This document shows, in pieces, positions 1 to 11,923 of a stretch of DNA of 64,000 nt. Under the pieces are notes generated by a model. That model was not told the origin of the DNA. It was given only the letters and a program-made list of their open reading frames with translations, and did not search any database. Each line of letters opens with the position of its first letter. Position 1 is the first letter of the stretch. The translations under genes and the position numbers were made by a program. Source of the stretch: Theocolax elegans (Eukaryota > Arthropoda > Insecta > Hymenoptera > Cerocephalidae); NCBI GenBank assembly GCA_026168455.1, contig CM047431.1, forward strand, positions 5,175,603-5,239,602. Reading direction: 5' to 3'.

Positions 1-1000
1 GAAATATTTGTAATTAAACGATCAATGCACCCAAGATTCAGTGTCTGCATATTACAATGTATTTGAAAGTAGGAGGTGCACGCTCCTCCTATAGAATCCG
101 TCCTCTATTCCGCCAAGAATGCGTTTATCGCTATCCTGTGTAAGGTGCGGATGTTAATTTATTAAATGAGAGTTTTCTGAATTTGTACCATTTAAAAATA
201 TTAATCCTAAGCTACAATATTTATGAATAAGTGTAAACGAATTTCGACAAACTTTTATATGCTGGAAATGTTTAGCATCGCCACCTATTGATGGTTTTTT
301 AAACTACGTAGCTAAACTTTTTCTTACTCTTGCGTCTGCTAAATTACACATTTTTAGAAGGAATGTATATCGTTTTTATTTTTGGTTTAATTTTTTAATC
401 GATTATTTATCCTTCTAATTTTTAATGAAAAATGAATCTTAGATGATGTAAAATATTGTCTCTAGTTCGTTTTTTGATGCTTGTAATTGCAATCTGTATT
501 TTTTTCATCGTGAATATGTAGTACCAGCTCTCCAACGTCTTTGTACCAATCGTATTTTTCTATTTATTTCTTCGTCGTGCACTTTTGACTTTTTTTTTTA
601 GTGTTCCAACATTTACCAATATCGTGAAATTGTCCGACTGCACTGTATTTGTTAGAAATCTATCCAGTTTCTTGAAAATTCAATCAAATCGTTGTGGCCT
701 GTAAACTAAGAGAGGTTATGTTATAGATCGTATTTTTCAAATTATAAGCACATTTTAACACAAATTAAACTTTTATACTCATAATTTATTTAATATATGT
801 ATTACAAATATGCCTCTACTTCGTTTATAGGTTGTCATGGTATTAAATACTAGGAATAGGAGAAATAGTGCGTGTAATATACAGGTGTCGGCATAATAGG
901 ATTTAATTCAGGTATGGCATCCCCTTAAATTAGTTGAATCGATCGGTTCATAAGCATCCATCATTGTAGAAGCTCCTAGGAGTTCTTGAATTTCACTCAA
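1..1000. other. AT-rich stretch without a recognisable gene
   Basis: AT-rich sequence with many short homopolymers and no open frame that resembles a known protein. It lies just beyond the 3' end of the P-like transposase and may contain that element's 3' terminal sequence, but I could not identify a terminal inverted repeat. Confidence 0.5.
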
Positions 1001-1024
1001 TTCTTGTGAATCATATTCAATTAT

Positions 1025-3307
1025 TTATGCTTCAGATTGTGTAATAAAGTCGAAGGGTTTCGCTGAATCTGTAGCTTTACCCGTGTGAAGCAAGGAGTAG
1101 GCTTCTTCAATTAAAACATTTCCTTGTTTACTACTTTCAATAAAATCCGTAGATAAAATATGTCTAAGACTTAATATGTATATTCTACAAGTGGGATTAG
1201 CATTGAAACCACCCCTTCCTCGTAATTTCGAGTGAATGTGCTCTACAGAATCTTGATTACACAAAGCTGTTGCTAATTTAAAATCGAGAAATGAAACTAC
1301 GATATCATTTAATAATTCGAGCAAAACTGTAACAGTCAGAGGAATACCGATAATAGAAGGTGGCTTTAAAACTTTTCCTTTAGATCTAACGATCCATTGC
1401 TTTTTCAGGATGCTTATTCGACAATGGCTTTTTCTGCTGATTTTTATTGTTTAAATAATAACAATTGCACGCATCAATAACGGTATTTAATTTTTCTACA
1501 AAACTGGCCGACCTTTTCCACGTTTTTGTCTGTAAACCGTAAGGATCTTCGCCGGCGGTTTTTATAGAACTAGCCATTCGTTGACTGAGTAGCTGAAAAA
1601 CTAATTTAACTTTTCTGGCTTCAAAATTATTAGGATGAAAATGGGCCTCAGTTAAGTGTCCTAATAAGTTTCATGTGCCATGAGATCGATCCAACTCCCA
1701 TGTTTTTATTACAACTTGAAAAGATATTATTATAACTTCATCAACATAAATAAAATCGTAGGATCTTAATTGAGCGATCAATCGTTTGATTAGGTAAGGC
1801 CAATCGAAAGATGCAAAAAATTTTATTTCATCAACGTAAAAATAAGGATTTGAAGAAGTTACTTTTAAATTACTAAACAATTTTCGATTAGCACTACCTT
1901 AGTCGCAAATAATTAACCTTTAGACTACCGGCATTTTTGCATTATAAATTGATATTTTTGATGTGCAAAATTTATACATATTTTATTATTTAATTTATAG
2001 TTGTCAAGGTCACAGGTGGCTCATACATGAGCCATGCCGGCAGTTTAAAGGTTAAACGCAGATCTGCTCCTATTCTACGCAGTGAAACGATAATTTCTTT
2101 TAAAATACTTGAAAGTTCATTTGCAGAAGAGCCATTTTCATTAAAACCAAACCATATTATTTGCCGCCATGGATTTGAAATATTAATACTATCTAACATA
2201 AACAAAAGAGCGTGCTTTGCAACACCGTGGCTTCTACGGTTACTATCCATATCAGATAGACTTTCAATCAAATCTTGGCTTTTTGAATATTCTTCAAATC
2301 ATTTTATGGACATTTCATCAACTTTTAACGCGCATACTCTTTCTATCAGAGTCAATGAATTTAAGTAAACTTGGACTCTATCTAAAATTACATTATTTAC
2401 ACCTGGAAAAACGTTATATTTAGAAACCCACGCTCTTACAGTAGACTCTAAAGGCAAAGTTAAACCAGCGTTACGCAAACGCGAATAAAAATATAATTTT
2501 TTATACATAAATCTTTTTCATCCCTTGTATAAACCGTTTTCTTTTTATGCAATTCCAGCTTAATCACTGCTTGCACAACAGGGGTAATATCTTTATCTTT
2601 TAACAAGTCATCGATATCATTAATTTTATCCTTTACTTGCTTCTTGAGGCGCTTTTGCATAAGGAAATTGCTAGTCTTTTCATTTTTCAACAACCGCTGT
2701 AACTCCTGTACCTTTGATTGCAAAGACAAGCATTTAGATCTATAATAATTTGAATTAAAAACAATATTTTTAAAGCGTTTTTTTGGAGGTACAGAAATTT
2801 TATTTTGATATTCAGATTCTTTCCTTGGCATGCTTGAAGGAATTTCTGAATTTAAATATGATGTTTCTTCATCTTCTTCACCGATATTAAAAAAATCTCT
2901 TTACGAAAACGATAAGTAAATTTTGGCAAATTGTTTTGAATCTGATTATCAGTTTTCAAGGCAATGGAATTAGGCGTCCCTTCAGGTAAATTATTTACGG
3001 CAATAGAAATATTTGAGACATGCAATTCATTAACTACTTCAGTAATTAAATAAGATGCCTCTTGGACAGTAATAATCGCAGAAACAGATTAATTTGAGAC
3101 ACCTAATGCATCGCCTTGAAATAACGGTTGTGGCAGGTCATTGGCAGACTGAACATTCAGCTGTAAATCTGGTTGCGGATTTTGTACAGTCTGCCAATGA
3201 ATAGGTAAACTATTCCTACGCAATCTCGTCTTCGTGTTGTCAGTAAAATCTGCATCAATAAAGTGGACAGCACAAAGTCCTGCAGTCCGCACAATGGATG
3301 GTTGCAA
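1025..3307 (-). pseudogene. P-element-like (THAP) transposase, decayed
   Basis: Several minus-strand pieces line up in the order of a P-element/THAP9 transposase, a nuclear cut-and-paste enzyme. The piece at 3307-3089 holds the second half of a THAP zinc finger (AVHFIDADF, then RLRRNSLP). The piece at 2831-2460 is a leucine-rich coiled coil. The piece at 2508-2299 carries the region around the first acidic residue (ALKVDEMSI). The piece at 2271-2056 continues the RNase H-like fold and, beyond the MITE at 1917-2051, reaches ICD followed by a stop where a glutamine is usual. The piece at 1880-1671 contains FDWPYLIKRL, and 1324-1025 holds the C-terminal motif CNQDSVEHIHSKLRGRGG. At least four lesions break it: frameshifts near 2480 and 1670, a stop near 2300, and the stop at ICD. 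It cannot make an active enzyme. Family assignment is firm; exact ends of the element are not seen. Confidence 0.8.
1917..2051. mobile_element. 135-bp piggyBac-type MITE inside the P-like element
   Basis: The element starts CCTTTAGACTACCGGCAT and the reverse complement of its end starts CCTTTAAACTGCCGGCAT, which differs at two positions. It is flanked on both sides by TTAA (1913-1916 and 2052-2055), the hallmark target duplication of piggyBac transposition. It has no coding capacity. Deleting it and one TTAA brings the two halves of the P-like transposase back into the same frame, which supports the boundaries independently. Confidence 0.88.
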
Positions 3308-3419
3308 ATACCGAAGCCGAGAATTACCTACTTAAATTACTTTGTTTAAGTGTTTAATCTATACTTTACAAGATAGTGTTTACTAGTTACATAGTTTGCG
3401 ACGCTACTTTTCGTCGGGA

Positions 3420-5400
3420 AAAATCTAATTGGATTAAATTATAACCCGGCGGAGGTTCCGTCGTAGCGACGTTGAAAATGGCTAGTTATCGCCGATTTAT
3501 ATTTAATTGGGCGCCTGGCGATATTTAACTAATAATGAAATAACTACTTTACATTACAACACTACTCGACAACCCGGCAAATCTCCACCTCGACTCCTCG
3601 TCACAGAGGGAATCCCGACGGCTGGCCACCTCGGAACCGGCGGCTTTTAGAGTAAAGGGAAATATGAAATAACACTCACGAATTCAATAATCAACTTCAC
3701 GTAATTTATTCAAACTTTTAAGAAAAAAAAGATATAACAAACTCCGGCACCGACACAATATATAATCGCGACTCGCGACCGACTCTCACACACGTGCACA
3801 CATTCACGCAACTCCGTCCTTCCGGCAAATATATAAAAATATTATATTTAACTATTTAAAATAATTCGGCCGCCCGTCGGGCTAACCGTAAATATTACTC
3901 GCCTTATTGACTTCTCATAGCTCTAATCAACTCCACTCACACCTCGACTACAAACTCTAACGCTACTCTACTCTACTACGAAAAATGGCTACTTCGCCTC
4001 AAAAAAAATACTACAACTCTGCAAAAACACGACTATCTCGTCGGACGATCGGGTAGCGAATCATCGAGACCGGCTCCTTCATCCGGTTCGCGGCGTGGCT
4101 TGATCCCCAAAATTAAGGATTTTCGTCCCCACCCTATCGCTATCCTTCTCTAACTTACTCTACACCTTATCTACCGGCGTTGATTAGGGTGGTTGATTGC
4201 GTGATCGATACGCGTAGTCAGCCTTGATCTTATTTCCGTCAAGGCCGATTATCCAATAATAGTGGTTTACGTCACCACCAACCTGTTCATTATTGGGTCG
4301 ATCACGCAACCAATCATTCCCGACACTTGGAAGGCGCGCATTACAAATAACTACCATATCGGTAACCCAGTCGGTGCTGCCGCCCCGTGCCTACCGGCTA
4401 TGTAATTAATACTAACTATCCCGACACACTCATAAAATAATTAAAATTAAATTCCAGCAACTATTTACAACTATATACATTTTAAGAAAAATTATTACGA
4501 CACGCCCCCAAACTCTACCGACGGATCTACATAATTGTTATTTAAAATTAACGACGCTACTAGTTAAAATGATTAATTATATAATATACGTGTGCGCGCT
4601 ATGTACAAGGGTATACACCAACACATAGGTGTGCGCGCACCGTCTATATCTATATATATACATATATATATCCTAGTATGCCGCGGTATACCTTCGCACG
4701 CATACATTAGGTATACCGCGACTCCTACTCTATTCGCGCGCTTCCCTCGCTCCGCGCGCTCCCACCCATAGTCCCACTACGGTCGCTCACTCGAGCTCTT
4801 CGCGCGCGCAACACTCTCGCTGCTCGAGTGATCCCCCCTTCCCGCGCACCACGCCTAGTGCCGCACGATCGTCGCCGTCGGTGCCGCGTTATCCGGTATA
4901 CGCGTGTAAGGTGGGAGAGCACCCTGGCTCTCCCGACTACTAGTACGTAGTTCGGGCGTGCGCGCACCCATGCGCCATCTCGACCGTCGTCGTCTGCTGA
5001 GCACGTGTGGCGGGTGAGGTTAAGACGCCGCCTAAGCTCCCGTCTTGTTGGCCTCAGCAGCGGATACGCCAGGTATCGTGAGACGACCTGGGCTCGGTCC
5101 TTGGCTCACGATACCTCTCGGCCGTGGTCTGGGTCGTGATCCGCGTAATACCATCGGGTATCGGTCGCTAAAACATACCCATACCGTGGGTATCAGTGTT
5201 TATATTAAAGTGCATCGGTGCACTTCGGTCCGCCTGCGAGGGATTCGCTACCCGCGACGCGATCGCGATCTAATATAAGTTAACTGTATGCATGCACATG
5301 ACTTGTAAATACAAGCCATGTGCATGTACTTGTACGTTGTATGTTTTACAACGTCACAAGTTCTAAATAAACAACCAACATGTACATTTAAAACATAATA
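3420..5400. other. GC-richer, LTR-like intergenic region
   Basis: There is no believable protein; the open frames here come from GC-rich, low-complexity sequence. Base composition and layout resemble the LTRs found elsewhere in this window: GGCGCC near 3510 like the primer-site motifs of the gypsy elements, and a minus-strand AATAAA near 3708. There is also a TA-rich core near 4650-4675 and a palindromic GTGCGCGCAC near 4632. It could be an old solo LTR or LTR-derived sequence on the minus strand, but no second copy is present here to prove it. Confidence 0.3.
4191..4316. repeat. Nested inverted repeats able to fold as a three-hairpin figure
   Basis: The outer arms TTGCGTGATCGA (4197-4208) and TCGATCACGCAA (4298-4309) are a perfect 12-bp match. 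Inside lie two further hairpins: GCCTTGA (4221-4227) with TCAAGGC (4239-4245), and CCAATAAT (4253-4260) with ATTATTGG (4289-4296). The second encloses GTGGT/ACCAC (4262-4266, 4274-4278). It may be a fold-back MITE remnant or a structured LTR segment; no target duplication was found. Confidence 0.6.
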
Positions 5401-6900
5401 CATTTTTATTTCAAATTTAATTAATTGCGAGCTTTTATCAGTACAATTGTATGTGCGAAAAATTAAGTTATTATTTTAGCATGCAGCATTTATAATATTA
5501 ACTAATAACAAATACAAAACCGTAGTAAATTAAAGCATATTTAATGAAAAATTCTTTTTTTTAATTTGGTTCATACTAGAATACAGAAGTGTTTAAGAAG
5601 CAAGCCTGCGTTTACGCGAAAACCATAAAAAATGTTATAATTAGCGATTATTTTCGTTATTGTAAAGTGTAAAATTTCCAAATGTACTTTTAAAAACTTT
5701 TTTTTTACTTTTACTTTCTTTCCACAATTTACATTCATAAAAAAAATTTTAATCTCAATTATCATGGAAACTATTTGTTCTATATAGCCAGCCTCATCAA
5801 AGAACTCATCTAAGATTATGCTGAAACGTAGCTTTTCCCAAATGATGGATTGAAAAGATAAAAAATTACCATCTAAAACGTGTAAAAAAGGAAAATCATA
5901 TTTTTCTCATTTTATTTTTTTACTTGTGAACAAAGTTTAACTAAGACTTCAAATTTCAATCAAAAGAATTAATAATTTTTTAGTAAACCTTGAGCCAGAA
6001 CATACATAAATTTATGCTGTACAAATATCAATTTTTTTAGATAGAAAAAAAATTTTTTTTAGACATACAGAAAAAAATACAAATCACTGAACTTTAGAAA
6101 CCAGATATGGATTCCATCTTACAACCTTTCATGACGGCTTAAATGTGCGTACGTGCATCTTATTACAGCTATAACGTGTTCATGGAGACATAATAGAGTC
6201 CAATTGGTGTAGAACCAAAGATATTTTATTACTACACACACGCGCGCACGCACGCACGCACTCGCGCGCAGACACACACCCACATATTTGTAAAATTGCA
6301 TATTCTTACATTCTCAGAGTGAGAACATTGATAAATGATAAATGTAAAACAAAATTTTTTTACTATAACAATGCTTCATCTAAGAGGAAGCCAAAATACC
6401 GCACGATACAAATGCGAGAAAAATATTCACGTCTTATGTGACTATCTACCATCGAGATAAAAATCTACTTTGCCATACTACTAGTTTTAAATATTATTCA
6501 AATTATTTTATTCCTGCTAATTGTTCTTTTAAGTTTCTCCTCTTAATAAATTTTAAGATAATATTATTTATATTTTATAATAAAATGGTGCCGTAATCGC
6601 TTCGATCAATAAAATATTGCATATCTTTTGAAAATATATAAACTAACAAGGGGAGTACTTGACCTCCGGGAAACGGATCTTATCCTAACTTTGGTATGTC
6701 TTTTATAATATAAAAATGTAAAGAAAGTCAAGTTATCTCTTGCCAATGGCCACTTTTACGCGAGTTATTCGATATCTAATAATAATATTCCAATTTGATC
6801 GCTTATAAATAGAAAACAAATAAAGATAGGCACTCAATCAAAAAACCAGAAGAAAGCTGAGTTCAAGTAGATATGGTTTGAGAAAAAAGGAGCTCAAATA
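5400..6900. other. AT-rich stretch without a supported gene
   Basis: Only short, low-complexity frames are present. A minus-strand open stretch around 5880-5570 is AT-driven and resembles nothing I recognise. It contains the CA/CG microsatellite described separately. Confidence 0.45.
6234..6284. repeat. CA/GCAC microsatellite
   Basis: An alternating purine-pyrimidine run made of ACAC, GCGC and CACG units, in an otherwise AT-rich setting. It could adopt Z-DNA. The runs of cysteine, arginine and valine codons it creates on the minus strand are not a gene. Confidence 0.85.
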
Positions 6901-6908
6901 TACAGAGT

Positions 6909-7212
6909 GCAGGGTCGAAAGCCGCAGGAGTGGCTAAAGCTTTGTCGGGCATAATGCCCAATATCGGAGGGCCAAAGCAGCCACGTCGAGCCCTCTTAGC
7001 GAAAGTGGTAAGCTCGGTAATTTTATATGGAGCTTCGACTTGGGCGGAAGCCCTAAAAAGTAACCTAAGCTACGGTGCATCGGTATATATATCGGTATAT
7101 ATATGCATATATCGGTGCAGATATAGCCCTCTCGGTGATCGCGGGAATTCCTCCTATCGATCTTTTGGCGATAGAGAGGGCTGATACGTACAGAAAGGTC
7201 GGCATACCTTAG
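6909..7212 (+). pseudogene. R1-clade non-LTR reverse transcriptase, C-terminal fragment
   Basis: The frame at 6909-7066 reads AKALSGIMPNIGGPKQPRR followed by SSVILYGASTWAEAL, the thumb-region signature of R1-type LINE reverse transcriptases. A second frame (about 7125-7212) reads VIAGIPPIDLLAIERADTY, the next conserved block of the same family, and ends at TAG. Between them the expected residues are replaced by an ATCGGTATAT-type repeat. The polymerase core is absent. The sequence to about 7790 may be its 3' untranslated region, but no poly(A) tail or target duplication was identified. Confidence 0.75.
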
Positions 7213-7815
7213 AAAACAGAAGCGAAGCAACATGTGGTAGCAGCAGTCGGTGGTCAAACAAGACCACCGAACTAAAACTAAAAACTAAAAGGAGGGGGGG
7301 GGCCCTCCGTCGCCCCAACCAGTGAGGTACGTCCAGCCCGGAAGATTGTTTATATGTCCCCGTCGTGGATGAAATCCACGGCGGGAGGCATATCTCCAAT
7401 CCCGCTACCTCTCCTTAAGAAGGAAGAAATCGCGTGGGAGGTGAAAGTGCATTGCTAAAGTTAGCATTTCCGCACAATAATAAAAAGATGAGTTTACAGA
7501 ACGTTTAGAGAAAACAGAAGTAAGTAGAAGCTTACGTTAAGTAGGAAAAAGCACTAGGCTGAAAAAACCTACTTCTAGTAATGTGATAGTTAAAAGAATA
7601 AAAAATGAGATGAAAGGTGGAATGGATATGAGGTTGAGTCGAAAGTGAGAAAGAGAAATAAATAGACTATGTGATGGGGTGCATTGATGAGCCGAGCAGG
7701 GCCATTCTACAGAGCTCCGGCTGGTTCTTCCGGTGAAATGCCTACGAGAAGCAGCCATCCACCCTGGACATGTTTCCTCCCCATCCCATCAATGTCAATT
7801 AAATAGAATTTATTT
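7213..7815. other. Probable 3' non-coding part of the R1-like fragment
   Basis: There is no coding signal. It includes a short GC palindrome (GGAGGG and CCCTCC around 7290-7307) and lies between the R1-like reading frame and the 3' end of the minus-strand Jockey LINE. Assignment to the R1-like element rests on adjacency only. Confidence 0.3.
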
Positions 7816-9700
7816 TTTGAATAACGAATAGTTGTTCCTACGGGGCGGACAGAAAGTCCTTTGGTCGCGCATGTTTGTTTTTAGGATCGAATTCGTATTT
7901 CCCGAGGTTGTTTATTAGAGCGTATTTTGATTTCGCGGAGTTTTGTAGAATTTTTCGGTTGAAGTTTTGATGAGATTATGTAAATATTCTATTTCGAGTT
8001 CTTTATGGATTAATGAATTTTTAGTGTACCGTATCGCGTTTGTTATTTTTCGTAAAGTTTTATTTTGAATTATTTGAATTTTATTAATGTTTGTTTTACA
8101 CGTGCCGCCCCAGACCGCTGAGGCGTATGTTAGTATTGATCGGATTAGGGCTTTATAAATTATTATGCCGTGTTTTAGGTTTAGAGACGAGTGATTTCTT
8201 AAAAGTGGATTTAGTTTAGTTAAGACCCCTAATGGCTTTGTTATGAACGTTAGTAGTGTGTTGTATGTAGGTGAGTTTACGATCGAGTGTTACGCCGAGA
8301 TATTTTACTGCGGGTTTCCATTCTATTGGTGTTTTATAGAAGTTAGGTGGATTTAGGTTTGAAGTTTGAGATAACTTTTCAGTAAACATTATTGCTTCGG
8401 ATTTAGTCGCGTTGATTTTAATTTTCCATTTACTGCAGAATTGATGAATGTCGTTTAGTGCGTTGTTAAGCAATTTTACGATTTTTTCGTTACTTCGCGA
8501 GGTCGCGTATATTACCGTGTCCTCCACGTAGATCCCGATATTTACGTTGTCGGTCGAGGGTAGGTCGTTAATGTAAATTAAGAAGAGCAGGGATCCCAAC
8601 AAGCTGCCCTGAGAGACTCCCGCTTTTATAGGAAATTCGCGAGATTCTGCGAAGTTTAGTTTAACTTTAAATTTCCGGTTGTTTAGATAGGAAGCTAAAA
8701 TGTGAATTAGGTTAGAGTTTATTTTATTTTCGATTAGTTTGCGAAGGAGACCGTTTATCCAGACGCTGTCAAAGGCTTTCTCGACGTCGAGAAGTACCGC
8801 CCCGGTGTTTCGTTTCCAGTTAAAGTTCCGAGTAATATCTTCGGTTAGTCTAAGTATTTGGTGTTGTGTAGAATGAGCCTGTCTAAACCCGAATTGTTCC
8901 TGTCTGATCGTTAGGCGGTCAGTCACGTCATCCCGAAGTCTGTTGATGAGCAAGTGCTCGAATGCCTTGCACATTGTGTTAAGGAGGCTAAAGGAGGGTC
9001 GGGTCTTTACTTGCTTTGGGAAACACCAAGACGGTCGCCGTTTTCCAGACGTATGGGAAATATTTATGTTTAATGCACGCGTTGAGTATGTCGGTTAAGT
9101 GGGTAATGCTTTTATAGGTAATTTTTTCAAAATGAAGTTACTTATTGTATCCGTGCCGGGTGCTTTATTGTTTTTCGCGCGGTTAAGATATTTAAGATGT
9201 TTTTTAAGTTCGAACGGAATTATCGGTGGAACTGTATTAGGGTTATTGTTAGAATTGTTTAGAAAATTTAAGATTAAATTATCCGTTTCTGCAGTAAAAT
9301 TGGAATTGTTATGAGGCATTTTATGCGGTGTGAACGTTTTCGCGAAGTTTTCGGCTAGTTTGTTAGCTTTATCATCCGGTGAAAAATATTTAAGTTGATT
9401 ATTTGAATCTCTTAACGGTGGAATGTTAGTATGAGTTCGCGTAAAGGCTTTGGTCATTCTCCACAAACTATTGTCTTTAATGTTTAGGGATTTTACTTTG
9501 TTATTCCACGATTCACATTTAAAGTTTTTAATTTGGTTGTCTATTAAGCGTCTAATTGAATTAATATGGTTTTTAAGTATTGGATTATATCGTTTACGGT
9601 TTTCGCGGATTAATACGTTTCTATGTTTTATTGATTTTGTTGAGGTGTGGATATAAAATGGAGAGAATTTTATTTAATAATGATGTGGATTTATTTGACT
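7816..9700 (-). pseudogene. Jockey-clade LINE, linker plus reverse transcriptase, inactive
   Basis: The minus strand carries, in order: the endonuclease-RT linker and RT start (about 9660-9095, with SLWRMTKAFTR), the RT fingers and palm (8974-8216, with GFRQAHSTQHQ, DVEKAFDSVW and AGVSQGSLLGS), and the thumb (about 8215-7840, with YKALIRSILTYASAVWGG). The catalytic box that should be YADD reads YVED, so one metal-binding aspartate is replaced. Two frame changes lie between 9095 and 8974. The endonuclease half is missing here, but related endonuclease scraps occur at 27330-27707 and 46620-46993. The minus strand ends in an A-rich tail near 7816. It is a dead, 5'-truncated copy. Confidence 0.82.
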
Positions 9701-9900
9701 ACACGGAGAAAAGTTCGGTACCCATACTATACTCTATGCTGCGCGACAGCAGCGCCCGTTGTTCGGTGTAGCCAGTAAACCTAAAACGCACTACTGCTAC
9801 ACATTTTACGCGTACAGCCACTACTCCGACTATTCGGTGCAAGGGCTACACTTTTTACAGAGCAGCAGCTGTACTTTTTTTCGACGCCGACTCGGCGGGT
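9701..9900. other. Short unassigned insert between Jockey copy and transposase fragment
   Basis: About 200 bp, GC-richer than its surroundings, with several CAGCAG and TACAC motifs. It interrupts the C-terminal half of the CACTA-like transposase shortly after MKEKLNKQ. I cannot assign it to a family and see no target duplication. Confidence 0.35.
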
Positions 9901-10443
9901 ACTCTGTTTGTTTATTTAACTTTTCTTTCATTTGATTTATTGTAATAAATGGAGGTTTATTTGAATCGTCTGTATATGAATTGAAGTTTTTGATGCAAAG
10001 ATTTAAATATTCTAATGTAAAAAATTGTTTTTTGAAAATAAAATCGTATAAAATACTTCGGCTTACATATACGCATACTCCTTCTAGTACGTCGTGCATA
10101 AAGTCGACACTCTTATTAATTGTTACATGAAAATTGTTTAGTTTATTAAAAATACAATCTTCTTTTTTACCGGTTTCTGTCGTATTTGATTGATTTAAAT
10201 CTGAAAGATAATTTTGAGGAGTTCTTAACGATTCTTTTTTCTCTATACATAATTGTGAACAATGAAACGAGTTTTCTTTACAAATTCTACAAAATACATT
10301 CGCTTTGAAAGATTGTACAAACCCGCAGATTGCATTTAACCCCAAATTATCGCCCAAAATAAGAACTGTTTGAAATTTGAATAAAATTTTAATATTGTCA
10401 ACCATTACAACACCCCTGTTGCTTGCAAAAAATTTAGCTCATC
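9830..10443 (-). pseudogene. CACTA/EnSpm-like transposase, middle/C-terminal part
   Basis: The frame begins DELNFLQATGVVMVDN (just above 10405) and continues with LILGDNLGLNAICGF, a cysteine pair FCRICKEN, and VDFMHDVLEGVCVY. These are the conserved blocks of Tnp2-type transposases of CACTA/EnSpm-like elements in insects. The frame leaves the family near 9905 after MKEKLNKQ, where foreign sequence begins; the catalytic C-terminus is missing. Its N-terminal half is at 22977-23802 on the same strand, separated by the inserted pogo element. Family identification rests on remembered motifs and deserves a profile search. Confidence 0.6.
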
Positions 10444-10445
10444 TA

Positions 10446-10458
10446 AGGTAAAAGTACC
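10446..10458. repeat. Left terminal inverted repeat of the pogo-like element
   Basis: AGGTAAAAGTACC directly follows TA at 10444-10445. It pairs with the inverted copy at 22962-22974. Confidence 0.8.
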
Positions 10459-10886
10459 AGGCATGGAACAAATTTGGGGGGGGGTTCGAGATTTTTAAAG
10501 GATCTTAATAATTAAAAGCATTTACTGCACTATATTATACATTATTATAAAGTTTAAGTCTTCCTGAATTATAAACGGGAATAAAAAATAACATAAAATT
10601 TAAATAAATTAAGTTTTATTAAAAAATCGAAGATACCGTTTTGTACACAATGTGGAACATTCAAAAGACCTCTTGTACATGCGTTCCACACTTAATGTCC
10701 CTAATTCGGAACAACAACAAAATTGCAAATTTTTGACGATTGTTGGATGTGGAGTACGCATCTTATTAAACAAATAATGTAATAAACAATAAACGAAATA
10801 ACATTTACATTTGTAAATTCTACATACTAATAAGAACGTACAGAAATAGAAAGTATTTTTTAGGCAAAATAAAATAAAATTTTATT

Positions 10887-11201
10887 TTAATAAGTAAATT
10901 TAACTTTTTCTTTTTTTATTTTCATGTTAATTTCTTTGATTTTTTCGTCTAATTTTTTCTTTTCTTCAGCTATTTGTTTTTTTTCTTGCTGCAATAATCT
11001 TTTCTTTTCTTTCTTCTCTTCTTGCAGACGTTTTGCATTATGTTTCGTCATTTCAACTTCATACCAAGCATCTAAAGTGTTAGCTTTTACTGATTTTCTT
11101 TTGCCCGTTTTCTGTAATTTTACTTTTTCTTTCGTTGGCAAAAATTCTTCAGGTAAAGTAAATACTTCGTTTAAAAGTTGTTGCTTTACTTAGTTCAGGA
11201 T
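10887..11201 (-). pseudogene. Last exon of the pogo-like transposase, frameshifted
   Basis: The exon starts after a clear acceptor (TTGTTTGCAG ending at 11202) with DPELSKATTF. After one extra A it continues as EVFTLPEEFLPTKEKVK and a long lysine/glutamate coiled coil to the stop at 10887. The splice phase matches the donor at 15546. The coiled-coil tail is typical of the C-terminus of pogo/Tigger-type proteins. The one-base insertion near 11174 breaks the frame, so this copy would be truncated. Confidence 0.65.
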
Positions 11202-11923
11202 CTGCAAACAATAGAAATATATTTATATGCAATGTATAATAACTGATATTATTAAAAATGAATAAACGTACCATTAATGAGAAGAGACATGTTAATCTCG
11301 TCGTTAATTGGATCAACGTTATTTATTAAGGGGATTCCAAAGTCAATTTTTATCCTCCCTACCTTATCGACTGAGTAAATCAAATAATCGATTATAATTA
11401 GATATTTATATTATTATACGGAGAAATAAGAGTTCATTGCCCTTCATATATGGATTATTTAAGTGTGTGCAAAATTTGGGACAGCAAAATTATCACGTTT
11501 TTGTTCAAACCCTTACCAAAAATTTTGAGTATGCTGCGCCCGTCTCACATTTTTGGTAAGAGATTAAATACAAACGAAATAATATTTTTGTCTCAAACTT
11601 TGTACATAGTTAACTTATTCATATACGAAGGGAAGTGTACTCATAAATATATTCAGTACATTAAAAAAAATAGTAGACTTTGATACCGCAACAGTAACAA
11701 AATAAAATCTTACGCCATAAATTACCGTTCGGTGGCGCTAGCGGTAGAAAGATACGAAGGTTACGCGAGCGCAGCAGCCGCCATCTTAGACTGTCGGCTG
11801 CACGGCAAACAGTCAAATTTTTCAAAGTTGTCGATTGGACGTGCAAACATATTGATATGCACACACAGGGATCATGAAACAAAACTTTTATGTTTATAGG
11901 TTAAACATTTAAGCAAATTAAAT

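Noticed and set aside
4725..5278. GC-rich open frames of 77-80 codons.
   Set aside because: Arginine-rich low-complexity translation, no family resemblance, and the region looks like LTR or intergenic DNA.
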